Source: an uncultured Bacteroidales bacterium
GTDB taxonomy: Bacteria > Bacteroidota > Bacteroidia > Bacteroidales > UBA4417
DNA: 16,951 bases
Direction: 5' to 3'
Assembly (NCBI GenBank): GCA_903917425.1
Contig: CAIXAQ010000297.1
Span: forward strand, 1 to 16,951
A program made the position numbers and the translations under genes. Positions 6,115-13,217 of the stretch are shown one piece after another. Under the pieces are notes generated by a model. It searched no databases. It had not been told where the DNA came from and saw only the letters and a list, made by a program, of their open reading frames with translations. Positions within the stretch are counted from its first letter, which is position 1, and each line of letters opens with the position of its first letter.

Positions 6115-7365
6115 TTAATCGAGTAAATGCACTACCAGCCCACTCCTTAGTTTTGGCTCGAACCAGGTAGTTTTAGGGGGCATTATATTACCGGTATCAG
6201 CAATGTCAATAAGTTGCTTCATCGAAACTGGATACAATGCGAATGCCGCTTTCATTTCACCGCTGTCAACACGTTTTTTAAGCTCACCAAGACCACGGAT
6301 ACCACCGACGAAATCGACACGCGTAGAGGTTCGCAAGTCCTTTATATCAAGTATTTGATCCAGCACAAGTGACGACAGAATGGTAACATCAAGAACTCCA
6401 ATAGGATCTTTATCATCGTAAGTGCCTTCCCTGGCAGTTAAGGAATACCACTCACTATCGAGATATAAGGCAAAATTGTGCAAACTCACAGGGGTATAAA
6501 TCTCTCGACCTTTCTTTTCAACATTAAAAACCTCATTCAATTTCTGGATAAATTCCCCGATGCTGAGATGGTTTAAATCTTTAACCAGGCGGTTATAGTC
6601 AATTATCTTCAGTTGATTGTCGGGAAAGAGCACCGACATGAAGAAATTATATTCCTCAGTGCCGTTATGGGCCGGGTTATTTTTGCGTTTTTCTTCACCT
6701 ACAAGTGCGGCTGCAGCAGTACGGTGATGCCCGTCGGCAACATATAAACTGGGAATTTCATTTTTAAAAATATCAATAATCCTGTGAATCGTTTCTTTGT
6801 CGTCGATTGTCCAGAAATGATGGCCGAACCCTTCGTCGGTTACAAAATCGTAAACAGGTTTGTTTTTGGTTACAATACCTGAAACTATATCATCGATATT
6901 TTTGTTGGCCGGGTAGGAAAAGAAAACCGGTTCGACATTTGCATTCGTGATGCGCACATGTATCATCCTATCTTCTTCTTTGTCTTTCCGGGTCAGTTCA
7001 TGTTTCTTAATTTTATTTTCGAAATAATCCGCTATACTCGTGCATCCAACTATACCGTATTGAGTCCGCCCATCCATGGTTTGTGCATATATGTATAGTT
7101 TCTCGCCGGCATCCTGAACTAACCAGCCATTCATCCTGAAGGAAGCAAAATTCTCAACCACTTTATCATAAACTTCCTGTCCATGAACATCACAACCCGC
7201 AGGCAGGTCTATTTCTGCTTTGGTAACCCGGAGTAAAGAATAAGGATTATCGAGAGCCTCGAGGCGGGCCTCTTCCGAATTCAGAACGTCATAAGGTCGG
7301 GAGGCTACCTGTTGTACAATAGATACGGGGGGGCGCAAGCCTTTAAATGCTTTAAGAATTGCCAT
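6115..7365 (-). CDS. DUF1015-family protein, serine-gene neighbour
   Basis: A 416-residue member of the DUF1015 (COG4198) family at full length. Family landmarks are the N-terminal FKGLRPP, SRPYDVL near residues 22-28, NPYSLLRV near 40-47, and the strongly conserved YVADGHHRTAAA around 208-219 with DGHHR at 211-215. The DGHHR core recalls the nucleotide-binding motif of ParB/sulfiredoxin-fold proteins, including free-serine kinases such as SbnI and archaeal SerK. That link is my inference. No signal peptide is seen, so it is cytosolic. The family commonly sits with serA and serC in Bacteroidetes, and here it lies downstream of them on the same strand. A terminator upstream (7444-7483) implies its own promoter in 7366-7443, which I could not define. 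No enzymatic activity is established to my knowledge. Confidence 0.88.
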   Translation of the reverse strand: MAILKAFKGLRPPVSIVQQVASRPYDVLNSEEARLEALDNPYSLLRVTKAEIDLPAGCDVHGQEVYDKVVENFASFRMNGWLVQDAGEKLYIYAQTMDGRTQYGIVGCTSIADYFENKIKKHELTRKDKEEDRMIHVRITNANVEPVFFSYPANKNIDDIVSGIVTKNKPVYDFVTDEGFGHHFWTIDDKETIHRIIDIFKNEIPSLYVADGHHRTAAAALVGEEKRKNNPAHNGTEEYNFFMSVLFPDNQLKIIDYNRLVKDLNHLSIGEFIQKLNEVFNVEKKGREIYTPVSLHNFALYLDSEWYSLTAREGTYDDKDPIGVLDVTILSSLVLDQILDIKDLRTSTRVDFVGGIRGLGELKKRVDSGEMKAAFALYPVSMKQLIDIADTGNIMPPKTTWFEPKLRSGLVVHLLD

Positions 7366-7427
7366 TGTTTCAGTATTTATTTCAAATATTGATCATTATT
7401 AATCAGGCACAAAATAATACAATTGCG

Positions 7428-7437
7428 GTGAATGAAA
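7428..7437. repeat. 10-bp direct repeat, copy 1
   Basis: GTGAATGAAA here is repeated exactly at 7982-7991. The two copies bracket the four-helix bundle gene together with its terminator. This may be a duplication left by insertion of a gene cassette, or chance in AT-rich DNA. Confidence 0.35.
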
Positions 7438-7443
7438 CAACAG

Positions 7444-7483
7444 AAAAACCAAAAAATTCAATGGACTAGGAAGCCATTGAATT
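7444..7483 (-). terminator. Intrinsic terminator of the four-helix bundle gene
   Basis: On the minus strand a perfect 10-bp stem (AATTCAATGG at 7455-7464 pairing with CCATTGAATT at 7474-7483) with a 9-nt loop is followed by TTTT-GG-TTTTT. It begins about 33 nt after the stop at 7516, so it would end that transcript before DUF1015. Confidence 0.78.
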
Positions 7484-7515
7484 AAGAGATAAGAATTAAG
7501 GTAAATTATTGATTA

Positions 7516-7926
7516 TCAATCATCATCGTTATCAACAATACCAGCTGATCGTTGCAGGGAACCAATTAGGGCTCCTAACATTTTAGTCATTTCCATCAAT
7601 TGGTTACGCGATTCTTCCGAATCAGAGGCTGTGAACAAGTCTTGCCTGCTAGCCATTGCTGTGTGGACAACGCATTCGCGAACGGAACTCTTGGCCATTT
7701 TCAGGTAATGAATAAATTGGGTTTTGTTCCGGGCTGAACCTTCTGCAATATGCAAAGCTATAGACTGAGCCGAGTTGTAGAATGATGCAGACAACGAAAT
7801 AGTACCTGTAGCAGGGAAATCATTAACTTTTTTATATACCCAATCTATATAATCAAGTGCCTTCAGGTAAATTCGTAAATCCTCGAAACGAAAGAAAGTA
7901 ATAGCTTTATCAAGTGAAGTTTCCAT
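7516..7926 (-). CDS. Four-helix bundle protein, S23 (23S-IVP) family
   Basis: A 136-residue protein of the family first found in intervening sequences of 23S rRNA genes. Hallmarks are the opening FRFEDLRIYLKALDYIDWVY (residues 11-30), the central IALHIAEGSARN (56-67), and FIHYLKMAKSSVRECV (71-86), followed by a last long helix. Known structures are small all-helical bundles that assemble into pentamers. Free-standing genes like this one are common in Bacteroidetes and their role is unsettled. Related bundles (Avd) act in diversity-generating retroelements, but no reverse transcriptase or variable repeat is present here. It interrupts the serC-serA-DUF1015 series, has its own terminator, and is bracketed by a 10-bp direct repeat. 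Confidence 0.88.
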   Translation of the reverse strand: METSLDKAITFFRFEDLRIYLKALDYIDWVYKKVNDFPATGTISLSASFYNSAQSIALHIAEGSARNKTQFIHYLKMAKSSVRECVVHTAMASRQDLFTASDSEESRNQLMEMTKMLGALIGSLQRSAGIVDNDDD

Positions 7927-7981
7927 AAAAAGTGGTTTTTGGTTGTATAAATAGCTTTGTTCTTATTAAAAAACTGTATAA

Positions 7982-7991
7982 GTGAATGAAA
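7982..7991. repeat. 10-bp direct repeat, copy 2
   Basis: Second exact copy of GTGAATGAAA (first at 7428-7437), lying 55 nt upstream of the four-helix bundle start codon. The rest of 7927-8117 shows no gene and no clear promoter. Confidence 0.35.
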
Positions 7992-8117
7992 TAAGCGGCT
8001 AAAGTAGTGATGATAATCATGAAAGTCAAGAAAATTATTCCAACAGGAAATAAACTTCTCAAAATACTTAGCTTAGCAGGAGCAATATAAATTTCGTCCT
8101 GGCAATTTCAGATTTTT

Positions 8118-8170
8118 CTTTTAACAAAATCCAGGCAGATAAATGATCTAAATCATCATTTATTTACCTG
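8118..8170 (-). terminator. Probable terminator of serA, overlapping its stop codon
   Basis: On the minus strand a 16-bp stem (arms at 8155-8170 and 8132-8147, 14 Watson-Crick pairs plus one G-U) with a 7-nt loop is followed by a T-rich tract (GATTTTGTT). The TGA stop of serA (8156-8158) lies inside the first arm, so translating ribosomes would cover that arm until release. Confidence 0.62.
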
Positions 8171-9079
8171 AAATGTTGTATCATTTTTAGTGAAGAAATC
8201 TACAATCTGCCTGGCTGCTGCTAAACCTGCATTGTTGTTTGCCTCTGAGGTTTGGGCACCCATTTTTTTAAGTGTAAAGTAAAACCTGCCTGAAAATTTT
8301 TCGGCAATCAAGCTTTTGCAATCCGGCTCAACATCCGAAATATATTTAAAATCAGCTCTTTCGGCAAACATCTGCAGCAAGCCTTCTTCAGCAATAACTT
8401 CTTTCCGGGCTGTGTTTACCAATGTGGCTCCCTTTGGCATGAGTGAAAGTAAATCAAAGTTTACCGATTTCTTGGTTTGTGCATTTACAGGCATATGCAG
8501 CGACACATACTGGCAAGTTTTATATAATTCATTTACGTCATCTACATAATGAATTCCTTCAGCTTCAATAGCACCTTTATCAACAAAAGGGTCAAAAGCA
8601 TAAATTTCCATCCCGAAACCATGGGCTATTGTGGCAACTGCTTTACTTACATAACCAAAGGCATGAAGTCCGAGTTTTTTACCTTTTAGCTCGGTTCCTG
8701 ATGAACCATTGAAATTATTCCGGGCAGCAAATACCATCATTCCCATTGCCAGCTCAGCAACAGCATTCGAATTCTGGCCAGGTGTATTCATGGCAACAAC
8801 ACCTTTTGCTGTGGCGGTTGCAAGGTCGATGTTATCGTAACCGGCTCCGGCCCTGATAACAATTTTCAGGTTTTTAGCTGCATTCAGAACATCAGCATCC
8901 ACAATATCGCTTCGGATAATAATTGCATCCGCATCGGAAGCAGCTTGCAGTAATTCAGCTTTTTGCGCATAATTTTCAAGCAATACTGTTTCGAAGCCCG
9001 CTGCTTCCAGAATTTTCTTTATACCGTCTACTGCTGACTTTGCAAATGGCTTTTCGGTGGCAATCAATATTTTTTTCAT
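8156..9079 (-). CDS. serA: D-3-phosphoglycerate dehydrogenase, lysine (IIIK) type
   Basis: Catalyses NAD-dependent oxidation of 3-phosphoglycerate to phosphohydroxypyruvate, the first committed step of serine synthesis, in the cytosol. I start it at the ATG at 9079 (307 residues, MKKILIATEKPFAKSAV). An in-frame ATG at 9181 would add 34 residues unlike the family. Landmarks: RAGAGYDNID at 76-85, Rossmann segment with AFGYVS at 140-145 and D163 for NAD binding, VNTAR with catalytic R225, and KKMGAQTSEA at 271-280. The position normally held by the catalytic His of the His-Glu pair is Lys272, as in the Bacteroides/Entamoeba 'type IIIK' enzymes. There is no C-terminal ACT domain, so feedback by serine is not expected. 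It lies 228 nt downstream of serC with no promoter motif between them, so co-transcription is likely. Confidence 0.92.
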   Translation of the reverse strand: MKKILIATEKPFAKSAVDGIKKILEAAGFETVLLENYAQKAELLQAASDADAIIIRSDIVDADVLNAAKNLKIVIRAGAGYDNIDLATATAKGVVAMNTPGQNSNAVAELAMGMMVFAARNNFNGSSGTELKGKKLGLHAFGYVSKAVATIAHGFGMEIYAFDPFVDKGAIEAEGIHYVDDVNELYKTCQYVSLHMPVNAQTKKSVNFDLLSLMPKGATLVNTARKEVIAEEGLLQMFAERADFKYISDVEPDCKSLIAEKFSGRFYFTLKKMGAQTSEANNNAGLAAARQIVDFFTKNDTTFQVNK

Positions 9080-9307
9080 CTTTTTATTTTTTAATTTTTT
9101 ACGGGTCAGATGGAACTCGCCATGTCTAATCATTTCTCTGTGTGTCGAAATTGTAGACATGGCTCGGTTCATAAGTAACAATTTGATTATTAAATTATTG
9201 CCAATTTAAAATACTTGCAGTAAGGTTTTGAACAGAAATAATCCGGTTCAGGTGCCCTTTTCATTTAAATTGATTTAACAAGTTTTAATACACAACAAGA
9301 TCTGAAG

Positions 9308-10378
9308 CTAAGAATTTGCCTTTTCGAAATCTGTCATACAGTCGATAAGTGCCTGAACGCTTTCGATTGGAAGAGCATTGTAAACAGATGCCCTGAAACC
9401 ACCGACCGAACGATGGCCTTTAATTCCAACCATACCGCAGCTTTTGGAAAACTCCATAAACGCATCTTCTTTGTCCTTGTATTGTTCCTTCATAACAAAA
9501 CAAATGTTCATAAGCGAGCGGGCATCCCTGGCAGCCGTGCCTTCAAACATTTTGCTGTTGTCGATAGCATCGTAAAGCAGTTTGGCTTTTGCTAAATCCA
9601 GTTCTTCCATTTTTGCAACACCACCCATTTCTTTTACCCATTTCAGCGTTTCCTTCAAGGTAAAAATGCTGACGCAAGGAGGTGTGTTGAACATCGATCC
9701 TTCCTTTATATGGATACGATAATCGAGCATGGAAGGAATAGCACGTTCAACTTTCCCGAGGATGTCCTCACGGACGATCACAAAAGTTACACCTGCTGTA
9801 CCGGCGTTTTTCTGCGCACCGCCATAGATCATGGCGTACTTTGAAACATTTACCGGCCGGCTCAGGATATCGCTCGACATATCGGCAATCAACGGAACAG
9901 GGCTGTCAAAATCTTCCCTGATCTCAGTACCATAAATGGTGTTGTTGGTGGTAATATGGAAGTAATCGGCATCGGCAGGGATTTCCCAGCCTGAGGGAAT
10001 GTAATTGAAGTTTTTACCCGATGAAGAGCCGATCACAGCAACTTCACCAAATAATTTAGCTTCCTTGATTGCTTTTTTTGCCCATACACCGGTTTCGAGA
10101 TAAGCGGCTTTCTTATTCAGCAAATTGAAAGGAATCATGCAGAATTGCAGACTGGCTCCGCCTCCCAGGAAAAGGACCTGGTAACCTTCGGGAATATTCA
10201 GTACTTCTTTAAATAATGCAACAGCCTCATCCATGACAGCCTGAAAATCCTTGCTTCGATGCGATATCTCGAGCAGTGACATTCCAATGCCGTTTAGTTC
10301 CAGAATGGCTTTGGCCGTGTTTTCGATTGCAATCCGTGGAAGAATTGATGGCCCCGCATTAAAATTGTGTTTTTTCAT
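9308..10378 (-). CDS. serC: Phosphoserine aminotransferase
   Basis: A 356-residue class-V PLP aminotransferase converting 3-phosphohydroxypyruvate plus glutamate to phosphoserine and 2-oxoglutarate. It may also act on 4-phosphohydroxythreonine for vitamin B6 synthesis. Motifs: HNFNAGPS at 4-11, SLLEISHRSKDF at 34-45, LFLGGGASLQF at 69-79, HITTNNTIYGTE at 141-152, and the PLP-binding lysine K190 in GGAQKNAGTAG. The C-terminal GHRSVGGFRASVYNA is also typical. Length is normal. It precedes serA on the same strand, giving the first two enzymes of the serine pathway in order SerC-SerA. A Bacteroidetes-type promoter is visible about 100 nt upstream. Confidence 0.96.
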   Translation of the reverse strand: MKKHNFNAGPSILPRIAIENTAKAILELNGIGMSLLEISHRSKDFQAVMDEAVALFKEVLNIPEGYQVLFLGGGASLQFCMIPFNLLNKKAAYLETGVWAKKAIKEAKLFGEVAVIGSSSGKNFNYIPSGWEIPADADYFHITTNNTIYGTEIREDFDSPVPLIADMSSDILSRPVNVSKYAMIYGGAQKNAGTAGVTFVIVREDILGKVERAIPSMLDYRIHIKEGSMFNTPPCVSIFTLKETLKWVKEMGGVAKMEELDLAKAKLLYDAIDNSKMFEGTAARDARSLMNICFVMKEQYKDKEDAFMEFSKSCGMVGIKGHRSVGGFRASVYNALPIESVQALIDCMTDFEKANS

Positions 10379-10476
10379 TTTTCTGAATTATTGTTGTTAA
10401 AATGTTTGTTTACAATGTATTAACCCGAATAAAAAGTAATGATTAACTCGTACAAATCTCTGTTAATTTATTAACA

Positions 10477-10505
10477 CAAAGCTATAAAATGTTTTAAAAG
10501 GCAAA
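10477..10505 (-). promoter_or_regulatory. Putative promoter of serC
   Basis: On the minus strand TAGCTTTG (10484-10477) matches TAnnTTTG, with TTTG (10505-10502) as a -33 element 17 nt upstream, slightly closer than the usual 19-20. Transcription would start near 10473, leaving a leader of about 95 nt. The rest of the 10379-10626 gap shows nothing else I can name. Confidence 0.45.
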
Positions 10506-10626
10506 CAAGAATTTTGATAATTATTTTTTCGTTTTTCAATATCAAAAATGTGTTTTTTTACTCCAGGATATTGCGTACTAAATTTACGAAATTATTACAC
10601 TAATTGTAGATCTCCGAGTTGAAAAA

Positions 10627-11511
10627 TTATTTTAAACCCGTTTGCCGGTTCGTAACTTCAATATCTTCAGCCAGGACCCAGAAACCGTTTCTGAAAACAA
10701 AACCGTCATATGTATCGCCGGCAGGAACATAGTACATCCGGTTTCCTGCCATCGAGGCATCCATCGGAATCATGCGATCCATTACAATAAGCCAGGTATC
10801 TTCTTTTTTTATCTTCTTCCGTTTTTGTATTTTAATTGCCTGGTAATCATAGCGTAACAGCATACTTGCCTTTTCGGCATATTCCATCACTACACGCAAT
10901 TTTATGCCTTTATCCGTTTTAAAGATCGGCATTCCAAAGACGATATTTCCTTTTTTATCTAAACTTAAAATATCTATCATTTTCCGGTTCGAATTTGCCG
11001 TATAACCGTCCCACCCAAGCAAAGTATATATTTGATTTTCACCAACTTTCTCCTGGATAAGTTTGTAATAAATTGCCCCGTACCAGGATTGTGGAGTAAA
11101 TTGCTCCGTTTCGAAACCCGCTTCATCCTGTTTAACCGACTGCAATTGAATCACATGCAGACTATCATAACTGAGTTTTATAAATCCGAAATATTTGTTT
11201 GTTCCGTCCGAAAGGGGAACATTCCAGGTATAGATGCGCAGTTTACCGTCCTGAGATGCCACGTGGGTGATTCCGATAATGGAGTCGAAAGGGTCTGAAA
11301 TGAATGATTTCGAGTCGAGGGCGGTATGAAATTGCCTGAAAAAAACATCATTTGCTTGCAAACGACCAGAATCGGTCTTTTGTTTCCATATTATTGAACA
11401 TACTTTAGTGAGCGAATCCTGTATTCCGACATAACTGCTAACTGCCTGTGCAAAAGAATTTTCGGCAAGAAGCGACAGTAATAAAAGAATAGTTAGTTTA
11501 ACCGATTTCAT
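10627..11511 (-). CDS. Exported protein of unknown function
   Basis: A 294-residue protein with a clear signal peptide (MKSVKLTILLLLSLLAENSFAQ, cleavage after about residue 21), so it is periplasmic or outer-membrane associated. No lipobox Cys is seen. The mature chain is beta-rich with conserved-looking blocks: GITHVASQDGKLRIYTWN (about 85-102), SWYGAIYYKLI (about 142-152) and YTLLGWDGYTANSNRKMID (about 162-180), then FGMPIF. These blocks recur in a widespread Bacteroidetes family of uncharacterised exported proteins, by my recollection. The C-terminal MYYVPAGDTYDGFVFRNG region looks like a final strand pair. It has a strong SD (GGAGG, 11521-11525) 9 nt before the ATG, unusual for the phylum. 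It is divergent from the acyl-CoA reductase gene. Confidence 0.78.
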   Translation of the reverse strand: MKSVKLTILLLLSLLAENSFAQAVSSYVGIQDSLTKVCSIIWKQKTDSGRLQANDVFFRQFHTALDSKSFISDPFDSIIGITHVASQDGKLRIYTWNVPLSDGTNKYFGFIKLSYDSLHVIQLQSVKQDEAGFETEQFTPQSWYGAIYYKLIQEKVGENQIYTLLGWDGYTANSNRKMIDILSLDKKGNIVFGMPIFKTDKGIKLRVVMEYAEKASMLLRYDYQAIKIQKRKKIKKEDTWLIVMDRMIPMDASMAGNRMYYVPAGDTYDGFVFRNGFWVLAEDIEVTNRQTGLK

Positions 11512-11520
11512 TTCTGAATT

Positions 11521-11525
11521 CCTCC
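11521..11525 (-). promoter_or_regulatory. Strong SD of the exported-protein gene
   Basis: GGAGG on the minus strand lies 9 nt before the ATG at 11511 and supports that start. It is one of only two strong SD sites in the window; the other precedes rplI. Confidence 0.6.
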
Positions 11526-11545
11526 GGGTATTTATTTATCTATGG

Positions 11546-11553
11546 CAAAAGTA
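11546..11553 (-). promoter_or_regulatory. Putative -7 element for the exported-protein gene
   Basis: Minus-strand TACTTTTG fits TAnnTTTG exactly and would start transcription near 11542, about 30 nt before the ATG. No clear -33 TTTG is seen. Confidence 0.45.
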
Positions 11554-11566
11554 ACGTATTTACCAG

Positions 11567-11574
11567 TATTTTTG
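11567..11574 (+). promoter_or_regulatory. Putative -7 element for the acyl-CoA reductase gene
   Basis: TATTTTTG fits TAnnTTTG exactly. Transcription from near 11578 would exclude the upstream in-frame ATG at 11542 and leaves a leader of about 36 nt to the ATG at 11614. No clear -33 TTTG is seen. Confidence 0.5.
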
Positions 11575-11613
11575 CACCTTTGGCTAATTAACTCTTTCGA
11601 CAAACTGTATAAA

Positions 11614-12687
11614 ATGAACCAAACACTTTCGCTTGAAAAACGCCTGGATGCATTTGCTGAACTCGGCACATTATTGGGTCATGCAGCCAGGAGTTTCAAA
11701 TTGCAACAAACTGACTTCCAGAATAATTATCCTGATTTTCATGATGCGTTGCAAAAAACAAGTTTGTACAATCCTTGGTTTATACCCGAAAACATAAGCT
11801 TTGCTTTGAATGCATGGCATCTTGTGCTGACTCATGAATCAATTGAAAAATGGATTTCAAAGTATAAAACGGACCTTCAAAACACTGATTGCAGGAAAGT
11901 TGCTGTTATTATGGCCGGCAATATCCCCATGGTTGGATTTCATGATTTTATGTGCGTGCTGATAGCTGGTCATAGTTTTTTAGGGAAACTTTCGTCGGAC
12001 GATAAAATCCTGCTTCCCGCCATTGCCAGAGAACTGTGCCGGATTGAACCGGCATTTACGCAATTTATTGAATTTACCGAGAGTACAATCCATGATTTTG
12101 ATGCCATCATTGCAACAGGGAGCAACAATACAGCCAGGTATTTTGAATATTATTTTTCGAAATACCCGCATATTATCCGCAAAAACAGGAATGGTGTTGC
12201 TGTTTTAACAGGCGCCGAAAGCGAGGAAACTCTTAAAAAACTCGGTATCGATATTTGTACTTATTTTGGACTGGGTTGCCGTAATGTTTCCAAGGTTTTT
12301 GTCCCCATTGGATATGATATAAAAAAGCTGTTTGCAGCCATAGCACCACATGTAAAAACCTTGTCGGATCACTATAAATACATGAATAATCACAGTTATC
12401 ACCGATCCATTTTTCTGCTGAACAACACACCGCATCTCGATAACGATGTTTTTCTTTTAACTGAATCGGAGCAGTACTCCTCCCCTATCCCCGTAATTTA
12501 TTACCAGTTTTATGAAAACATTGAAACGCTGAAAAACAAATTACTTTTTGACGATGAGCTGATTCAATGCATTGCTAATGATGCTTTTACAGGGGATAAA
12601 TCTGTGCCTATAGGTGATACACAACTCCCTGGTTTAGCTGATTATGCTGATGGAATTGATACCATTAATTTTTTAATTAGTCTATAA
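11614..12687 (+). CDS. LuxC-type acyl-CoA reductase family protein
   Basis: A 357-residue protein of the LuxC / acyl-CoA reductase family (aldehyde dehydrogenase superfamily), which reduces activated acyl groups to aldehydes with NADPH. Landmarks: VAVIMAGNIPMVGFHDFMCVL near residues 95-115 (the family's AGNxPxxG nucleotide-binding segment), ATGSNNTARYFEYYF near 167-181, and GLGCRNVSKVFVP with the likely nucleophile C222. I start at 11614 (MNQTLSLEKRLDAF) because an in-frame ATG at 11542 would lie upstream of the promoter-like TATTTTTG. In luminous bacteria LuxC works with LuxD and LuxE; neither is here, and the substrate is unknown. In Bacteroidetes, by my recollection, this gene tends to cluster with serC, serA and DUF1015, as seen here within 5 kb. 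Confidence 0.85.
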   Translation: MNQTLSLEKRLDAFAELGTLLGHAARSFKLQQTDFQNNYPDFHDALQKTSLYNPWFIPENISFALNAWHLVLTHESIEKWISKYKTDLQNTDCRKVAVIMAGNIPMVGFHDFMCVLIAGHSFLGKLSSDDKILLPAIARELCRIEPAFTQFIEFTESTIHDFDAIIATGSNNTARYFEYYFSKYPHIIRKNRNGVAVLTGAESEETLKKLGIDICTYFGLGCRNVSKVFVPIGYDIKKLFAAIAPHVKTLSDHYKYMNNHSYHRSIFLLNNTPHLDNDVFLLTESEQYSSPIPVIYYQFYENIETLKNKLLFDDELIQCIANDAFTGDKSVPIGDTQLPGLADYADGIDTINFLISL

Positions 12688-12742
12688 GCCATTTACCGTA
12701 AAACTTATGAACAAAATATTGTTTAATAAAATATGCCGAATA

Positions 12743-12773
12743 TTTGTTTGTGAGTAAAAAATGTATAATTTTG
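12743..12773 (+). promoter_or_regulatory. Bacteroidetes-type promoter of rpmE2
   Basis: TTTG (12743-12746), a 19-nt spacer and TAATTTTG (12766-12773) match the Bacteroidetes consensus in both elements and spacing. A second TTTG at 12747-12750 is an alternative -33. The start would be near 12777, about 25 nt before the ATG. Confidence 0.78.
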
Positions 12774-12801
12774 CAGCCCTGAAATTTAAGCTGAAAGCAT
12801 C

Positions 12802-13074
12802 ATGAGAAAAGACATTCACCCAAAGGATTATCGCCTTGTAGTTTTTAAAGATATATCGAACGATTTTTCGTTTATCACACGTTCGACTGTAAATACCAAG
12901 GATACCGTTATGTGGGAAGATGGCAAGGAATACCCACTTGTTAAACTGGAAATCTCCAACACATCGCATCCTTTTTACACCGGAAAAATTAAATTAGTTG
13001 ATACTACAGGTCGCGTTGACAAATTCCGTCAGAAACTTGAGAAATCAGCACAAATGAAGAGTAAGGTCAAATAG
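12802..13074 (+). CDS. rpmE2: 50S ribosomal protein bL31 type B
   Basis: A 90-residue bL31 of the type B (C-minus, zinc-independent) class, located at the 50S central protuberance bridging to the 30S head. MRKDIHPKDYRLVVFKDISND opens with the family MKxxIHPxY-like motif, and residues 50-70 contain LEISNTSHPFYTGK, the type B hallmark. None of the four zinc-binding Cys of type A is present. It is a single-gene transcription unit: consensus promoter upstream, terminator starting 21 nt after the stop. The leader has no SD. Confidence 0.96.
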   Translation: MRKDIHPKDYRLVVFKDISNDFSFITRSTVNTKDTVMWEDGKEYPLVKLEISNTSHPFYTGKIKLVDTTGRVDKFRQKLEKSAQMKSKVK

Positions 13075-13095
13075 ATCTTATCTCCTGAAAAATTT

Positions 13096-13122
13096 AAGCT
13101 ACCTGACGGGTGGCTTTTTTTT
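13096..13122 (+). terminator. Rho-independent terminator of rpmE2
   Basis: The 8-bp stem AAGCTACC/GGTGGCTT (13096-13103 and 13109-13116, one G-U) with a 5-nt loop runs into eight T residues (13115-13122). Confidence 0.87.
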
Positions 13123-13217
13123 TGCTTTGCTTCGCTATTTATGAACTTTAACCTTATTTTTATTGCCAGCTAAATATATGAATGTACCTTTAGAGCATGT
13201 TTTAAGATAGAAATCTC

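Noticed and set aside
7516..7926. Possible diversity-generating retroelement accessory protein (Avd)
   Set aside because: The fold is related, but no reverse transcriptase, template repeat or variable repeat exists in the window; the residues match the S23 group better.
9080..9181. 34-residue N-terminal extension of SerA
   Set aside because: The family begins with MKKILIATE at 9079. The extension is basic, low-similarity sequence over the A-rich leader.
9264..9278. AT-only palindrome (TTAAAT-TG-ATTTAA) upstream of serA
   Set aside because: Low-complexity A/T sequence with only 6-bp arms; expected by chance in this intergenic region.
11542..11613. Upstream in-frame ATG extending the acyl-CoA reductase by 24 residues
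   Set aside because: The extension covers the TAnnTTTG element at 11567-11574 and does not look like the family; the start at 11614 fits better.
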